Shown here: positions 51,338 through 60,616 of the stretch, one piece after another
How the letters are laid out: every line of letters starts with the position of its first letter
Numbering within the stretch: position 1 is the stretch's first letter
Assembly: GCA_028280515.1 (NCBI GenBank)
Contig: JANQLP010000093.1
Location: 1 to 64,000 of the forward strand
Length of the DNA: 64,000 nucleotides
Source of the DNA: Hyphomicrobiales bacterium
GTDB lineage: Bacteria > Pseudomonadota > Alphaproteobacteria > Rhizobiales > Methyloligellaceae
Direction of reading: 5' to 3'
The notes under the pieces: model-generated
What the model was told of the DNA's origin: nothing
What the model saw: only the letters and a program-made list of their open reading frames with translations
Databases searched by the model: none
Made by a program: the position numbers and the translations under genes

Positions 51338-52215
51338 GTCGGTTTGCCGCCTGCAGCCGCGGCCTCGAAGCCTATGCCTTCACGATAGGTTGGAAAGGAG
51401 AGCCGCACACCCAGTTCATCCTTGATGCGGGCGTTCGAGACCCGCTTGTTCTCGCCATAGAAACTGCGGCCCATCGAGCTCAGTTCCGCGTCTTCGAATG
51501 CGACCTCCGGCGGTGGTGCCATGCCGAGGGACTCGGCAGCAAACGCGACGACGTCCTGAGGCGGCGCCGGCTCGTTGTCGGACACATTGTAGATCGCGCC
51601 GGGCCGCGGCTTCTCGATCGCCGCCTCGAGCACGTTGGCGATGTCCTCCACGTGTATCCGGTTGAAGACCTGGCCCGGCTTGATGATGCGCCGCGACTTT
51701 CCGCGGCGCACACTTTCCAGTGGCCCGCGGCCAGGCCCATAGATTCCGGCAATCCGGAAGAGTTCGACGCATTTCCCCGACTTCTCGCCGAATTCGAGCC
51801 AAGCCTGCTCTGCCGCCACACGCCGTATGGAACGTTCGCTTGTTGGTGCGGGCGGCGTGTCTTCGTCAACCCAGGTCCCGTCATGATTGCCATAGACGCC
51901 CACGGTCGACAGATAACCGATCCATTCGAGGTTCGGCGCTGCGGCAATGTCGTCGCCATGGTGGTTCAGCGCCGGATCTCCGGAACCGTCCGGCGCGATG
52001 GAAAGGAGCACATGGGTGGCCGTGCGGAGCCGTTCGCGCACGTCCGCTCCGGGCGCATCGCCTGAAAAGAGCACGGCCTCGAACCCTTCCGCACGAAGCG
52101 CCGCCGCCCGCTGGGGCGTCCGCGTCGTCCCGAGCACGCTCCAGCCCTCGCGCAACTTCCTCTTTCCGAAGGCGCGGGCCGAGTAGCCAAGGCCAAAACA
52201 CACAAGATTTTTCAT
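51334..52215 (-). CDS. NAD(P)-dependent epimerase/SDR (YeeZ-like)
   Basis: A 293-residue extended SDR. The nucleotide site [20 protein letters not shown] is at residues 3-22, a shorter-than-usual GxGYxA motif typical of YeeZ-like proteins. The active-site YxxxK is not obvious; the region [20 protein letters not shown] has the YG motif, and [10 protein letters not shown] follows near residue 155. It shares a 4-base overlap with queG upstream. Function unknown, probably a nucleotide-sugar or reductase-like role. Confidence 0.85.
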   Translation of the reverse strand: MKNLVCFGLGYSARAFGKRKLREGWSVLGTTRTPQRAAALRAEGFEAVLFSGDAPGADVRERLRTATHVLLSIAPDGSGDPALNHHGDDIAAAPNLEWIGYLSTVGVYGNHDGTWVDEDTPPAPTSERSIRRVAAEQAWLEFGEKSGKCVELFRIAGIYGPGRGPLESVRRGKSRRIIKPGQVFNRIHVEDIANVLEAAIEKPRPGAIYNVSDNEPAPPQDVVAFAAESLGMAPPPEVAFEDAELSSMGRSFYGENKRVSNARIKDELGVRLSFPTYREGIGFEAAAAGGKPT

Positions 52216-53330
52216 TCAAACGCTCTCCGCCATTCCGTCCGTACGTGCTCGTCGTCCTCACACGCGAGCAACTGCGCACGATACTCCGCAAAGTCCGCGG
52301 CATCCAGAAGACGCGCGCCTGCCCATACGGCCATTGCCCGCACAAGCGGTGAGCCGTCCCGCAGCAAGAGGGCCACGGCCCGCTGCAAGGATCTGTCCTT
52401 CGAGTTCCCTGCCGCAATCAGAACGTTGCGGACAAAGCGGTCCCGTCCCGTCCGCTTGATGGGCGTACCGGCGAAGCGCGCCCGAAACGCCGTGTCGTCG
52501 AGCGCGAGCAACTCCTCCAGCGGCGGATTGTCCGTCTCCTCGCGCGCGGCGAGTCGGGTCTCGCGGGCGTTCTGCGCAAACTTGTTCCACGGGCACACCG
52601 CGAGGCAATCGTCGCAGCCGAAAATGCGATTTCCCATGGGCGCGCGGAATTCGGGCGCGATGTGGCCTTTGTGCTCGATGGTGAGGTACGAAATGCAGCG
52701 CCGCGCATCGAGCTCGTATGGCGCGGGGAACGCATCCGTCGGGCAGACGTCGAGACAGGCCCGGCAAGCGCCGCAATGATCGCTCTCGGGCTCATCGGCG
52801 GCGATCTTCCGGGTGGTGAAGATCGAGCCGAGAAACAGCCACGATCCGAAGTCCCGCGACACGAGGTTGGTGTGCTTGCCCTGCCATCCCAAACCTGCCG
52901 ACTGGGCAAGCGGCTTTTCCATAACAGGCGCGGTGTCGACGAAGACCTTGACCTCGCAGTCGTGTTCGCGGTGCAGCCAGCCCGCCACCTGCTTGAGCTT
53001 CTTCTTGATCAGATCGTGATAGTCCTTGCCCTTCGCATAGACGGAGATCACGCCGTTCGATGCCTTCTCCAGCGCCTCCATCGGATTGCTGCCCGGTGCG
53101 TAGTTGAGCCCGAGCACGATCACCGAACGCGCGTCAGGCCAAAGACCTTCCGGGTCGCGCCGGCGTGCGAGCGTGTCCTCCATCCATGCCATGTCACCGT
53201 GGCGGCCGAAGCTGAGGAATTCCGTCAGCCGATTCCCCGCATCGGGAATGGCATCCGGCGTGGTGAAACGCACCACGTCGAACCCCGCCTCCGTGGCGCG
53301 GGCGCGAATCTGTTCCTTGAGCTCCAGCAT
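52212..53330 (-). CDS. queG: Epoxyqueuosine reductase QueG
   Basis: A 372-residue cobalamin-dependent iron-sulfur enzyme that makes queuosine in tRNA from epoxyqueuosine. Two [4Fe-4S] motifs are present: [16 protein letters not shown] near residue 190 and [13 protein letters not shown] near 240. [20 protein letters not shown]-like and [11 protein letters not shown] segments precede them. A C-terminal HEAT-like helical region (about 290-372) completes the family architecture. It overlaps the epimerase gene and lies 9 bases from the NHL gene, forming an operon with fzlA upstream. Confidence 0.95.
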   Translation of the reverse strand: MLELKEQIRARATEAGFDVVRFTTPDAIPDAGNRLTEFLSFGRHGDMAWMEDTLARRRDPEGLWPDARSVIVLGLNYAPGSNPMEALEKASNGVISVYAKGKDYHDLIKKKLKQVAGWLHREHDCEVKVFVDTAPVMEKPLAQSAGLGWQGKHTNLVSRDFGSWLFLGSIFTTRKIAADEPESDHCGACRACLDVCPTDAFPAPYELDARRCISYLTIEHKGHIAPEFRAPMGNRIFGCDDCLAVCPWNKFAQNARETRLAAREETDNPPLEELLALDDTAFRARFAGTPIKRTGRDRFVRNVLIAAGNSKDRSLQRAVALLLRDGSPLVRAMAVWAGARLLDAADFAEYRAQLLACEDDEHVRTEWRRAFE

Positions 53331-53339
53331 ATGGATGAG

Positions 53340-54176
53340 CTAGTTCGCCGCCGGCCGCAGGAATGACAGCCGGTTGGGCAGCATTTCCGCGACAACGATC
53401 GTACCATCCGGGGCAACTGCAAGACCATGGCCGAAGGTTCCGAACGTCCGGCAACGCCCGACGAGCACGCCATCCGGCGAAATGGCCGACAGCCTTGGCG
53501 TCTGATCGGTGCACAACAGGGTCCCGTCGGCCAGCATTTCCAGAGCCATCGGCTTGTAGACGTCGTGCACCTCATCGACATATTCGCCGTCAGCCGTGAA
53601 CCGCTGCACGCGATGGTTTTCCCGGTCGGCGACGCAAATGCGGTTCTGGTGATCGATCAGGATCGCGTGGGGCGTCGAGAATTGCCCGGCCTTCTCTCCC
53701 GGACTTCCGAACGTCCCGATGTGTCTTCCCTCTGTGGAAAAGATGTGGACCGCGCTGTTTCCGTAACCGTCAGACACGTAAAGGCGTCCATCGGACGACC
53801 GGGCGCAATCGGTCGGATGATTGAAGGGTGCCTGAAGCCGCGGACGATTGCCGCAGTCGAGCCGCAACGTCTCGTTGAGATTCCCGTCGAGCACAAAGAC
53901 CTTGTGCCCGTCCATATCGGTCGCCGCGACCAACCCCTCGCCGAGGGCCCTTAACCCATGTCCGCAGGTCATGTCGGCGATCTCGGCCATCCGCAGGAAC
54001 CTGCCGTCGAGCCCGAACACCACCAGGTGCGGTGCGACCCGGCGCAGCACAAGAACAGTGTCGTCCAGGATGGTGACGTCGGAGATGCCCTCGAACAGCT
54101 CGTCTTCCGGAACCGGGACGTCCGGGCTTTCAACGGTGTAGTAGCGGTCTCCCAGGCCGACTATCCGCTCTGACAT
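53340..54176 (-). CDS. NHL-repeat beta-propeller protein
   Basis: A 278-residue protein of six or so NHL-type blades with repeats such as FNHPTDCARSSDGRLYVSDG, PHAILIDHQNRICVADRENH and GHGLAVAPDGTIVVAEMLPN. No signal peptide is seen; the start MSERIVGLGDRYYTVESPDV is cytosolic in character. The role is unknown, as in most bacterial NHL propellers. It lies between fzlA (38 bases) and queG (9 bases), which are usually adjacent in related genomes, so it looks like an insertion within this operon. Confidence 0.85.
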   Translation of the reverse strand: MSERIVGLGDRYYTVESPDVPVPEDELFEGISDVTILDDTVLVLRRVAPHLVVFGLDGRFLRMAEIADMTCGHGLRALGEGLVAATDMDGHKVFVLDGNLNETLRLDCGNRPRLQAPFNHPTDCARSSDGRLYVSDGYGNSAVHIFSTEGRHIGTFGSPGEKAGQFSTPHAILIDHQNRICVADRENHRVQRFTADGEYVDEVHDVYKPMALEMLADGTLLCTDQTPRLSAISPDGVLVGRCRTFGTFGHGLAVAPDGTIVVAEMLPNRLSFLRPAAN

Positions 54177-54214
54177 GGTGGCACCTCGCTGCGCTCACGG
54201 CCGGTGACGGCGCT

Positions 54215-54919
54215 TCAGAAATCCGGATCGGCGTACGCGTCCGGCGGTTTGATGCCGGGAATCCGGTCGCTCAGCAATGACCGGAAAGAGGGCCGCGACT
54301 TGATGCGCGCATACCAGTCCTTTGCATCCTCGGCCTGTCCCCAGGGCACATCGCCCAGATAGTCGATACAGGAGAGGTGCGCGGCGGCGGCCAGATCGGC
54401 GAAACTCAGATGTTCTCCCGCCAGCCAGGTCCGCTCGTCCGCCAGATGGCCGATATAGGTCAGATGATAGCGCAGGTTCGCCTGACCGGCGCGCACCATC
54501 TCCATGTCCGGCGCACCGCCCATGTCCGGGTTGAAACGGCGATGGAGCTTCTCGCCCAGCAGATACGAGGTCACCTCGCTTTCGAACTTGTGATGGAACC
54601 AGTCGACCAGCCGCCGCACCTCGGCCCGTTCCGCCTCGCTTCCGGGAAAGAACGAAAAGGCGCGTGCATCCCCGGTCTCATCGACGCCGATCTCCGCGAG
54701 ATACTCGGATATCGGATAGACCCCGCAGAGCATGACCTCGCCGTAGTCGTCATCGTCCCGATACAGAGGCAGTGTACCTGCGGGATTCAATTCGAGAAAA
54801 TCGGGGCGCCAGTCCCAGGGGCGCTCCTCCTCGAGCACCAGATCGAGCTCACATTCCGACGCCGCGAGGCGTATGGAACGCGAGAATGGACACAAAGGAT
54901 AGTGGATAAGCGTCGGCAT
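54215..54919 (-). CDS. fzlA: FtsZ-localised GST-like protein FzlA
   Basis: A 234-residue glutathione-S-transferase-like protein. The thioredoxin-like N-terminal domain opens MPTLIHYPLCPFSRSIRLAA and continues with DFLELNPAGTLPLYRDDDDY; an all-helical C-terminal domain follows with VDWFHHKFESEV and LSFADLAAAAHLSC. This length and the PLCPFSR pocket match the alphaproteobacterial cell-division protein FzlA, which binds and shapes FtsZ filaments, rather than a detoxifying GST. Location next to queG, uppP and an NDUFA9-like gene agrees. The ATG at 54919 starts the conserved family N-terminus; the 48 codons of open frame upstream look non-coding. Confidence 0.85.
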   Translation of the reverse strand: MPTLIHYPLCPFSRSIRLAASECELDLVLEEERPWDWRPDFLELNPAGTLPLYRDDDDYGEVMLCGVYPISEYLAEIGVDETGDARAFSFFPGSEAERAEVRRLVDWFHHKFESEVTSYLLGEKLHRRFNPDMGGAPDMEMVRAGQANLRYHLTYIGHLADERTWLAGEHLSFADLAAAAHLSCIDYLGDVPWGQAEDAKDWYARIKSRPSFRSLLSDRIPGIKPPDAYADPDF

Positions 54920-55048
54920 ATGCTGTCGGCTCCGCGCGCAAGACGGGTATGTTCTTTTCGGCCTTCGCGTTACCGCTTTGGTCCGGTATAGAACCACACG
55001 GCGATGCAAACAAGGCACGCGCCGCATGCATAGCAGAGGAGGCAGCGG

Positions 55049-55846
55049 GTGCCGCTTGAGCAAATTGTCGTCCTGGCGATCGTGCAGGGCATCACCGAAT
55101 TTCTGCCGATCTCCTCATCCGGGCACCTTATCCTGATTCCCGCGTTTACCGGCTGGCCCGACCAGGGTCTGGCAACCGATGTGATGGTCCATGTCGGATC
55201 GTTGTTCGCGATTCTGGCCTATTTCTGGCGCGACGTGATTTCACTCGCCGGAGGTGTCGGCGACATTTTGCGCCGGCGTTGGACAGTACATGCGCGCCTC
55301 GCGCTCTATCTTGCCGCCGCGACGGTCCCCGCCGTACTCTTCGGCCTTCTGCTGAAATGGCTCGGTATTCTGGACAAGATCCGCGGTATCGAGGTTGTGG
55401 CGTGGAACGCGCTGATCTTCGGCGTGCTGCTTTACGTGGCCGACGAGGTCGGCCCGCGGCTGAAGAAGATGGAAGACATCACGTTCAAGGGCGCCATGAT
55501 CATCGGCGTTGCGCAAGCCATCGCCCTCATTCCGGGAACCAGCAGGTCCGGCATCACCATGACCGCGGCGCGCTTCCTCGGGTTCGAGCGCGCGGAAGCC
55601 GCACGCTTTTCGTTCCTTCTCGGCATTCCGGCGATCACCGGTGCCGGCATTCTCACGATCATCGAGATGAATGCCGAGGGCCATTCCCTACCGCCTGGCG
55701 CCTTCACCGCAGCCATTCTGACCTTCTTTTCCGCTCTCGCGGCGATCGCCTTCCTGATGGCGCTGGTCAAACGGCTGAGCTTCACACCGTTCGTGATGTA
55801 CCGCATGTTGCTGGCGGGATTTCTGTTGGTGCTGGCTTACTCTTGA
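55049..55846 (+). CDS. uppP: Undecaprenyl-diphosphatase UppP
   Basis: A 265-residue inner-membrane phosphatase that recycles undecaprenyl-PP for peptidoglycan and O-antigen synthesis and gives bacitracin resistance. The conserved active-site motifs EFLPISSSGHLIL (about residue 17) and PGTSRSGITMTAARFLG (about 165) are intact. About eight helices are present. Translation starts at GTG (55049), with AGGAGG eight bases upstream. The gene is divergent from fzlA and convergent with the NDUFA9-like gene. Confidence 0.95.
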   Translation: MPLEQIVVLAIVQGITEFLPISSSGHLILIPAFTGWPDQGLATDVMVHVGSLFAILAYFWRDVISLAGGVGDILRRRWTVHARLALYLAAATVPAVLFGLLLKWLGILDKIRGIEVVAWNALIFGVLLYVADEVGPRLKKMEDITFKGAMIIGVAQAIALIPGTSRSGITMTAARFLGFERAEAARFSFLLGIPAITGAGILTIIEMNAEGHSLPPGAFTAAILTFFSALAAIAFLMALVKRLSFTPFVMYRMLLAGFLLVLAYS

Positions 55847-55850
55847 GCGA

Positions 55851-56834
55851 TCAGCCGTTCTCGCGGCGGAATGCCGCAAATTCGCCGCGGGCCCTGAACC
55901 GCTCAAGATACTCCGGCACCACCGCGCCGACCGGCACTGCATCGATTCCCAACCCTTCGAGGGAGCGTTGTGAGGTTCGCGCCTTCACCGACACCACATT
56001 ATCGCTTTCCAGAAGGCGGACCTGATCGACGGTCAGCAGCGGCGACGGCAGGAGCTGCAGGAACGACGCCTTTGCGTAAGCCAGCCAGAACGGCACGGGA
56101 ACCAGGAGGCGCCGCCGGCCGCAATACTTCAGGATGCGTTGCAGGACTTCCTTGAAGGTCAGGATCTCGGGACCGCCGAGTTCGTATGTCTGACCGCGCG
56201 CCGCACGGCCTTCGACCGCGGCGACGACGGCTTTCGCCACGTCACCGGCGAACACCGGCTGGAACCGCGTCTTGCCGCCGCCGATCAGCGGCAGGACGGG
56301 CGCGATCCGGGCAAGCGAGGCAAACCGGTTGAAGAACTCGTCCTCCGGACCGAACACAACCGAGGGCCGCAGGATCACCGCATCCGGAAACGACTTCAGC
56401 ACGTGCGCCTCGCCGGCCGCCTTGGATTGCGCATAGTGTGACGGCGACTTGGCGTCCGCCCCAATGGCCGACACGTGCACCAGCGCCTGCGCGCCGACAT
56501 CCTTCGCGGCGTGTGCGACCCAGCGCGGACCTTCCGCCTGAACGGCGGAGAACTTCTGCTTGCCGGTTTCGTGCAGGATCCCGACGAGGTTCACCAGCAC
56601 ATCCGCATCCTCGGCGGCCAGTGCAACCGACTCCGGAAAGCGCAGATTGGCCTGCACCGCGTGAATCTGCCCGACACCGCCGAGCGGTTGCAGAAAGCCC
56701 GCCAGGTCGGGGCGCCGCACCGCCACGCGAATGCGGCAGCCGGTGCGCGCGAGCGCCTGTACAACATGGCGCCCGACAAACCCCGAACCGCCATAGACCG
56801 TGACAAGCCGCGAACTGTCCAGCCGGATTCCCAT
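55851..56834 (-). CDS. Complex I NDUFA9-like SDR
   Basis: A 327-residue atypical SDR. The cofactor motif VTVYGGSGFVGRHVVQALAR is at residues 11-30, and NLVGILHETGKQKFS followed by HYAQSKAAGEAHVL holds the YxxxK near residue 150. The whole resembles the NDUFA9-type accessory subunit family of complex I, common in alphaproteobacteria. It could bind to NADH dehydrogenase or act as a free oxidoreductase. The ATG at 56834 starts the family sequence; a longer frame includes non-coding codons and the tRNA-Leu region. It is convergent with uppP, four bases between stops. Confidence 0.9.
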   Translation of the reverse strand: MGIRLDSSRLVTVYGGSGFVGRHVVQALARTGCRIRVAVRRPDLAGFLQPLGGVGQIHAVQANLRFPESVALAAEDADVLVNLVGILHETGKQKFSAVQAEGPRWVAHAAKDVGAQALVHVSAIGADAKSPSHYAQSKAAGEAHVLKSFPDAVILRPSVVFGPEDEFFNRFASLARIAPVLPLIGGGKTRFQPVFAGDVAKAVVAAVEGRAARGQTYELGGPEILTFKEVLQRILKYCGRRRLLVPVPFWLAYAKASFLQLLPSPLLTVDQVRLLESDNVVSVKARTSQRSLEGLGIDAVPVGAVVPEYLERFRARGEFAAFRRENG

Positions 56835-57016
56835 TTCGAATAGCCCTCTTCTGCGCCTCACCGGCTTGCCCGTGACCGGCCTGGCGATATCGCGCCCGGC
56901 CTCAGGGCAACGCACATCAGGATTACACCCGCGACGTATCGATGTGAAGTCCACAGACGGCGCCATCGCAGCTCGATTGACAAGGCGCGCGCACGGTCGT
57001 AACTGGAGGGCGGTGC

Positions 57017-57103
<87 letters not shown>

Positions 57104-57207
57104 GCACTTCGTGCTTTCGATCTGCGACCACTGAAAGCACGGACCCGGCCCGCCTTGTACGCGCATCGGTCAAAAGAACAGTCTTCACCAGCCAGAAAGG
57201 CCCGCGC

Positions 57208-57819
57208 ATGGCAGTGGAACTCTATCAGGATGATCTCCCTGCGGGGCTCGATCTGGGAAACGCGGTCGCGATCGATACCGAGACGCTCGGCCTCAACCCG
57301 TTGCGCGACAGGCTGTGCCTGGTGCAACTGTCGAGCGGCGACGGCAACGCGCATCTGGTGCAGATCGCGAAAAACCCGGCGGCGGCGCCCAATCTCAAGG
57401 CCCTGCTGGCTGACCCGAACGTGCTCAAACTGTTCCACTTTGCGCGCTTCGATATCGCGGTGCTGTTTCACACGTTCGGCGTGATGGCCGAACCGCTTTA
57501 CTGCACGAAGGTCGCCTCGCGGCTGACCCGCACATTCACCGACCGGCACGGGCTGAAGGATCTGTGCAAGGAGCTCATTCGCGTGGATATCTCCAAGCAA
57601 CAGCAGAGCTCCGACTGGGGTGCGGAAACGCTCTCCCAGGAGCAGCTCGATTACGCCGCCTCGGACGTGCTGTACCTGCATCAACTCAAGGAAAAGCTCG
57701 ACGGGATGCTCGCACGCGAGAGCAGAGAACAACTCGCCAGCGCGTGTTTCGCGTTCCTGCCGACGCGGGCAAGGCTTGATCTTGGCGGCTGGGCCGGGGA
57801 AGATATTTTCTCGCATTGA
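57208..57819 (+). CDS. rnd: Ribonuclease D / 3'-5' exonuclease
   Basis: A 203-residue DEDD exonuclease of RNase D type. The catalytic acidic residues lie in VAIDTETLGL (DxE) at residues about 20-25, FHFARFDIAVLF near 77 and YAASDVLYLHQL (YxxxD) near 155. No HRDC domain follows the catalytic core, so it is the short alphaproteobacterial form. It would trim 3' ends of tRNA or other RNA. The ATG at 57208 follows a tRNA-Leu gene by 104 bases, so tRNA and nuclease may share a transcript. Confidence 0.92.
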   Translation: MAVELYQDDLPAGLDLGNAVAIDTETLGLNPLRDRLCLVQLSSGDGNAHLVQIAKNPAAAPNLKALLADPNVLKLFHFARFDIAVLFHTFGVMAEPLYCTKVASRLTRTFTDRHGLKDLCKELIRVDISKQQQSSDWGAETLSQEQLDYAASDVLYLHQLKEKLDGMLARESREQLASACFAFLPTRARLDLGGWAGEDIFSH

Positions 57820-57970
57820 CGCCGGCGGTCCGGAGACGCACCGCCAACCACGACGGCCCCAATCTGAGCAAAGTTTGTGTCAATAGTTTCGCGGACATAA
57901 TCAGGATTTGCGAGTAGTTCTCGGCGTTGCCACCGTCACCGGGGCAGTCAAGGACTGGACGACCGATTCA

Positions 57971-59665
57971 ATGACCACCGACGCCCATCAGCCACTCGTC
58001 ATGCCGCGCCGCGACTTCGTGCGCGCGCCGACAATCAAAGAGCGCATGGACGCGCTCGGCCGCGCGCGCTCGCACAGCCGAATGGTGTCGATCCTGAAAA
58101 TCGGCCTGCCCGTTGCCGCCGTCGGGCTTTTTGGGCTGTATTTCATCTCACCGAGCATCGAAGTCTCGATCGGCGACATGAACGCAAGCGTCCAGGGCGT
58201 GGCGATCGAAAAAGGCAACCTTCGGATGGTCAATCCAAAACTGGAAGGCGCCAACGACAAACAGGGCAACTATGTGGTGACCGCAAGCTACGCGGAACAG
58301 GCCGTGGCCAATCCGGACATCATCCATCTGACCGAACTGCAGGCCGAGACGAACAACGCACAGAAGGAATGGTCGCGCCTGACATCTCCAAAGGGCGTGT
58401 TCGAGACCAAGACCGAGAAGCTTGAGCTGATCGGCGATATCCGCGTGGCGCAGAGCAACGGCATGAAGGCTCAACTGACCCGCGCAAAGGTCGATATGAA
58501 AGGCCAGACCGTCACCAGCGATGAACCGGTCAGGGTCGATTTCCCGGCCGGCAAACTGGACTCGAAGACCATGCGTCTGGACATGGATGCCAAGGAGGCG
58601 GCCTTCCGTGGTGATGTCCGCGTGCACATGGAGCAGCAGAAAGCGCAAACCGCGGCGACCGCACCGGAGACAGTGGAGAGGTCTTTCGCCAATGCGCTGA
58701 CAACCGACGAGCCTGTCGACATTGCGGCCCCGCAGCTCACAATTTTCGATGAGACCAAGCTCGCACACTTCAAGGGCGGGGTCCTCACCGTTCAGGGCGG
58801 TTCGCGCATGATCTCGCAGGAGCTCAAGGTCTATTACGCGAACACTCCCGAGCAGCAGACCGGAGACAGCCAGAGCGCGAAGCTCAAAATGATCGACGCC
58901 ATCGGCAAGGTGGAGCTTTCAGCCGCCGACGGGCGCGCGGCGAAGGCGAACCAGCTCATCTACGATGCGATTCTGCGCAAGATCACGCTCAATGAAAACG
59001 TCATCGTCTCGCAGGCGGAAAACCAGCTTCGCGGCGCGCAGATGGTTTCAGATCTCACGACCGGCATCACCAGCTTCCCGCCCGTCGCCAGGGTGCACGG
59101 CCATTTCAAGCCGGCGGACGACGCCAGGCAACAAGCGGATGACGACGGCCTGCAACCCGAAGCGCGCGACATTATCGAAGGCGCAGCGCAGATCGACCTG
59201 TCGAGCACGCGCGGCCAGCCGATCGATATTGAAGCCAACTCGTTGACCGTGAACGACAAGACGAGTGTGGCGGTGTTCTTCGGCGACGTCAGAACCGTGC
59301 AGGGCGAAATGACCATGGCGTCCCGCAAGCTGACGGTTGATTTTTCCAGCGAAGGTCGCACCGCTCCCGCCGGCGCCGCTGCCGCCTCGGAAATCAAGAG
59401 CATCCGTGCCGAAGGCAATGTCGCGATCCGCACATCTGAAGATCAGAAGACGACCAGCGACTGGGCTCAGTTCGACACCGCTAGCCAAACCGTAACCATC
59501 GGCGGCAATGTCGTGTTAAGTCAGGGTGAGAATGTGATAAAGGGGAGCCGGTTGGTTATCGATTTGAAGACGAATAAAAGTCGGTTTGTTGACGGCAGTG
59601 GCCTCCCTTGGAAACAGCAGCGGGTTCGTGGACTCTTCAAGCCGCAAAGCAACGGCGCCCAATAG
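57971..59665 (+). CDS. lptC: Fused LptC-LptA-LptA lipopolysaccharide-transport protein
   Basis: A 564-residue envelope protein. One anchor helix at about residues 38-58 (MVSILKIGLPVAAVGLFGLY) is followed by the LptC beta-jellyroll domain (to about 225). Two OstA/LptA-type domains follow: one at about 245-380 (DEPVDIAAPQLTIFDETKLA, GKVELSAADGRA) and one at about 415-555 (QPIDIEANSLTVNDK, NVVLSQGENVIKGSRLVIDL, KTNKSRFVDG). Normally LptC and LptA are separate proteins that form the periplasmic bridge carrying LPS from LptB2FG to LptD. The lptB gene follows by 86 bases and no separate lptA is present there. Whether LptA is also encoded elsewhere is unknown. Confidence 0.85.
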   Translation: MTTDAHQPLVMPRRDFVRAPTIKERMDALGRARSHSRMVSILKIGLPVAAVGLFGLYFISPSIEVSIGDMNASVQGVAIEKGNLRMVNPKLEGANDKQGNYVVTASYAEQAVANPDIIHLTELQAETNNAQKEWSRLTSPKGVFETKTEKLELIGDIRVAQSNGMKAQLTRAKVDMKGQTVTSDEPVRVDFPAGKLDSKTMRLDMDAKEAAFRGDVRVHMEQQKAQTAATAPETVERSFANALTTDEPVDIAAPQLTIFDETKLAHFKGGVLTVQGGSRMISQELKVYYANTPEQQTGDSQSAKLKMIDAIGKVELSAADGRAAKANQLIYDAILRKITLNENVIVSQAENQLRGAQMVSDLTTGITSFPPVARVHGHFKPADDARQQADDDGLQPEARDIIEGAAQIDLSSTRGQPIDIEANSLTVNDKTSVAVFFGDVRTVQGEMTMASRKLTVDFSSEGRTAPAGAAAASEIKSIRAEGNVAIRTSEDQKTTSDWAQFDTASQTVTIGGNVVLSQGENVIKGSRLVIDLKTNKSRFVDGSGLPWKQQRVRGLFKPQSNGAQ

Positions 59666-59751
59666 ACTGCGATTTGAGCCGATATTGTCCGCACGCGACC
59701 TGTTTCATCGAATCTTAACCGCCAAGGCTTCAACTAGGAGCAAGCGACTCA

Positions 59752-60588
59752 GTGGGTAAGCTGTTGTCATTTCCTGGCCTGCAACGCGCCGATCAGGACG
59801 CCTCGAACGAACACCAGGAGGCGCACAATCACGGTGCGGATTTCCAGGGCCAGGCGGATGCGTCCTCCGGCCGCCTGGCGGTCGAGTCCGTCGTAAAGAG
59901 TTTCAAGAAGCGTCCCATCGTGCGGGGTGTCAGCCTGTCGCTGACGCGCGGCGAAACCGTAGGCCTTCTGGGGCCGAACGGCGCCGGCAAGACGACGGTT
60001 TTCTATATGATCACCGGTCTCATCCCTGCCGACGAAGGCCGCATCTTGATCGACGGCGAAGACGTGACCCGGTTGCCGATGTACCGCCGCGCGCGGCTGG
60101 GGATCGGTTATCTGCCGCAGGAAGCCTCGATCTTCAGAGGCCTGACGGTGGAACAGAACATTCGTGCGGTGCTCGAGCTGGTCGAGCCCGACAAGAAGAA
60201 AAGGGAGGCGCATCTGGAAGCGCTTCTGGAGGAGTTCAAGATCACACGCGTCCGCAAATCACCTTCGATCGCGCTGTCCGGCGGAGAACGCCGCCGCGTC
60301 GAGATTGCGCGTGCGCTTGCGACCCGCCCCTCTTTCATGCTGCTCGACGAGCCCTTCGCCGGCATCGATCCTATCGCCATCGGCGATATTCGCGATCTCG
60401 TTCGCCACCTGACCGACAGGGGCATCGGCGTGCTGATTACCGACCACAATGTGCGCGAGACGCTCGATCTGGTCGATCGCGCCTACATCATCTATGACGG
60501 CCAACTTCTGACTGAAGGAACACCGGACGAGATCATTGCCAATGAGGACGTGCGGCGCGTCTATCTCGGCGACAGTTTCTCGCTCTAG
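59752..60588 (+). CDS. lptB: LPS export ABC-transporter ATPase LptB
   Basis: A 278-residue ABC ATPase. Walker A is [17 protein letters not shown] near residue 83, the signature [15 protein letters not shown] near 178, Walker [14 protein letters not shown] near 200 and the switch-His stretch [11 protein letters not shown]. An N-terminal extension of about 45 residues ([20 protein letters not shown]) is unusual for LptB and looks disordered. The GTG start at 59752 has AGGAG upstream at 11 bases. It drives LPS extraction with LptFG. rpoN follows by 28 bases, the classic lptB-rpoN order. Confidence 0.95.
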   Translation: MGKLLSFPGLQRADQDASNEHQEAHNHGADFQGQADASSGRLAVESVVKSFKKRPIVRGVSLSLTRGETVGLLGPNGAGKTTVFYMITGLIPADEGRILIDGEDVTRLPMYRRARLGIGYLPQEASIFRGLTVEQNIRAVLELVEPDKKKREAHLEALLEEFKITRVRKSPSIALSGGERRRVEIARALATRPSFMLLDEPFAGIDPIAIGDIRDLVRHLTDRGIGVLITDHNVRETLDLVDRAYIIYDGQLLTEGTPDEIIANEDVRRVYLGDSFSL

Positions 60589-60616
60589 GTCATGCGGTGA
60601 ATCGACGGCAACACTG

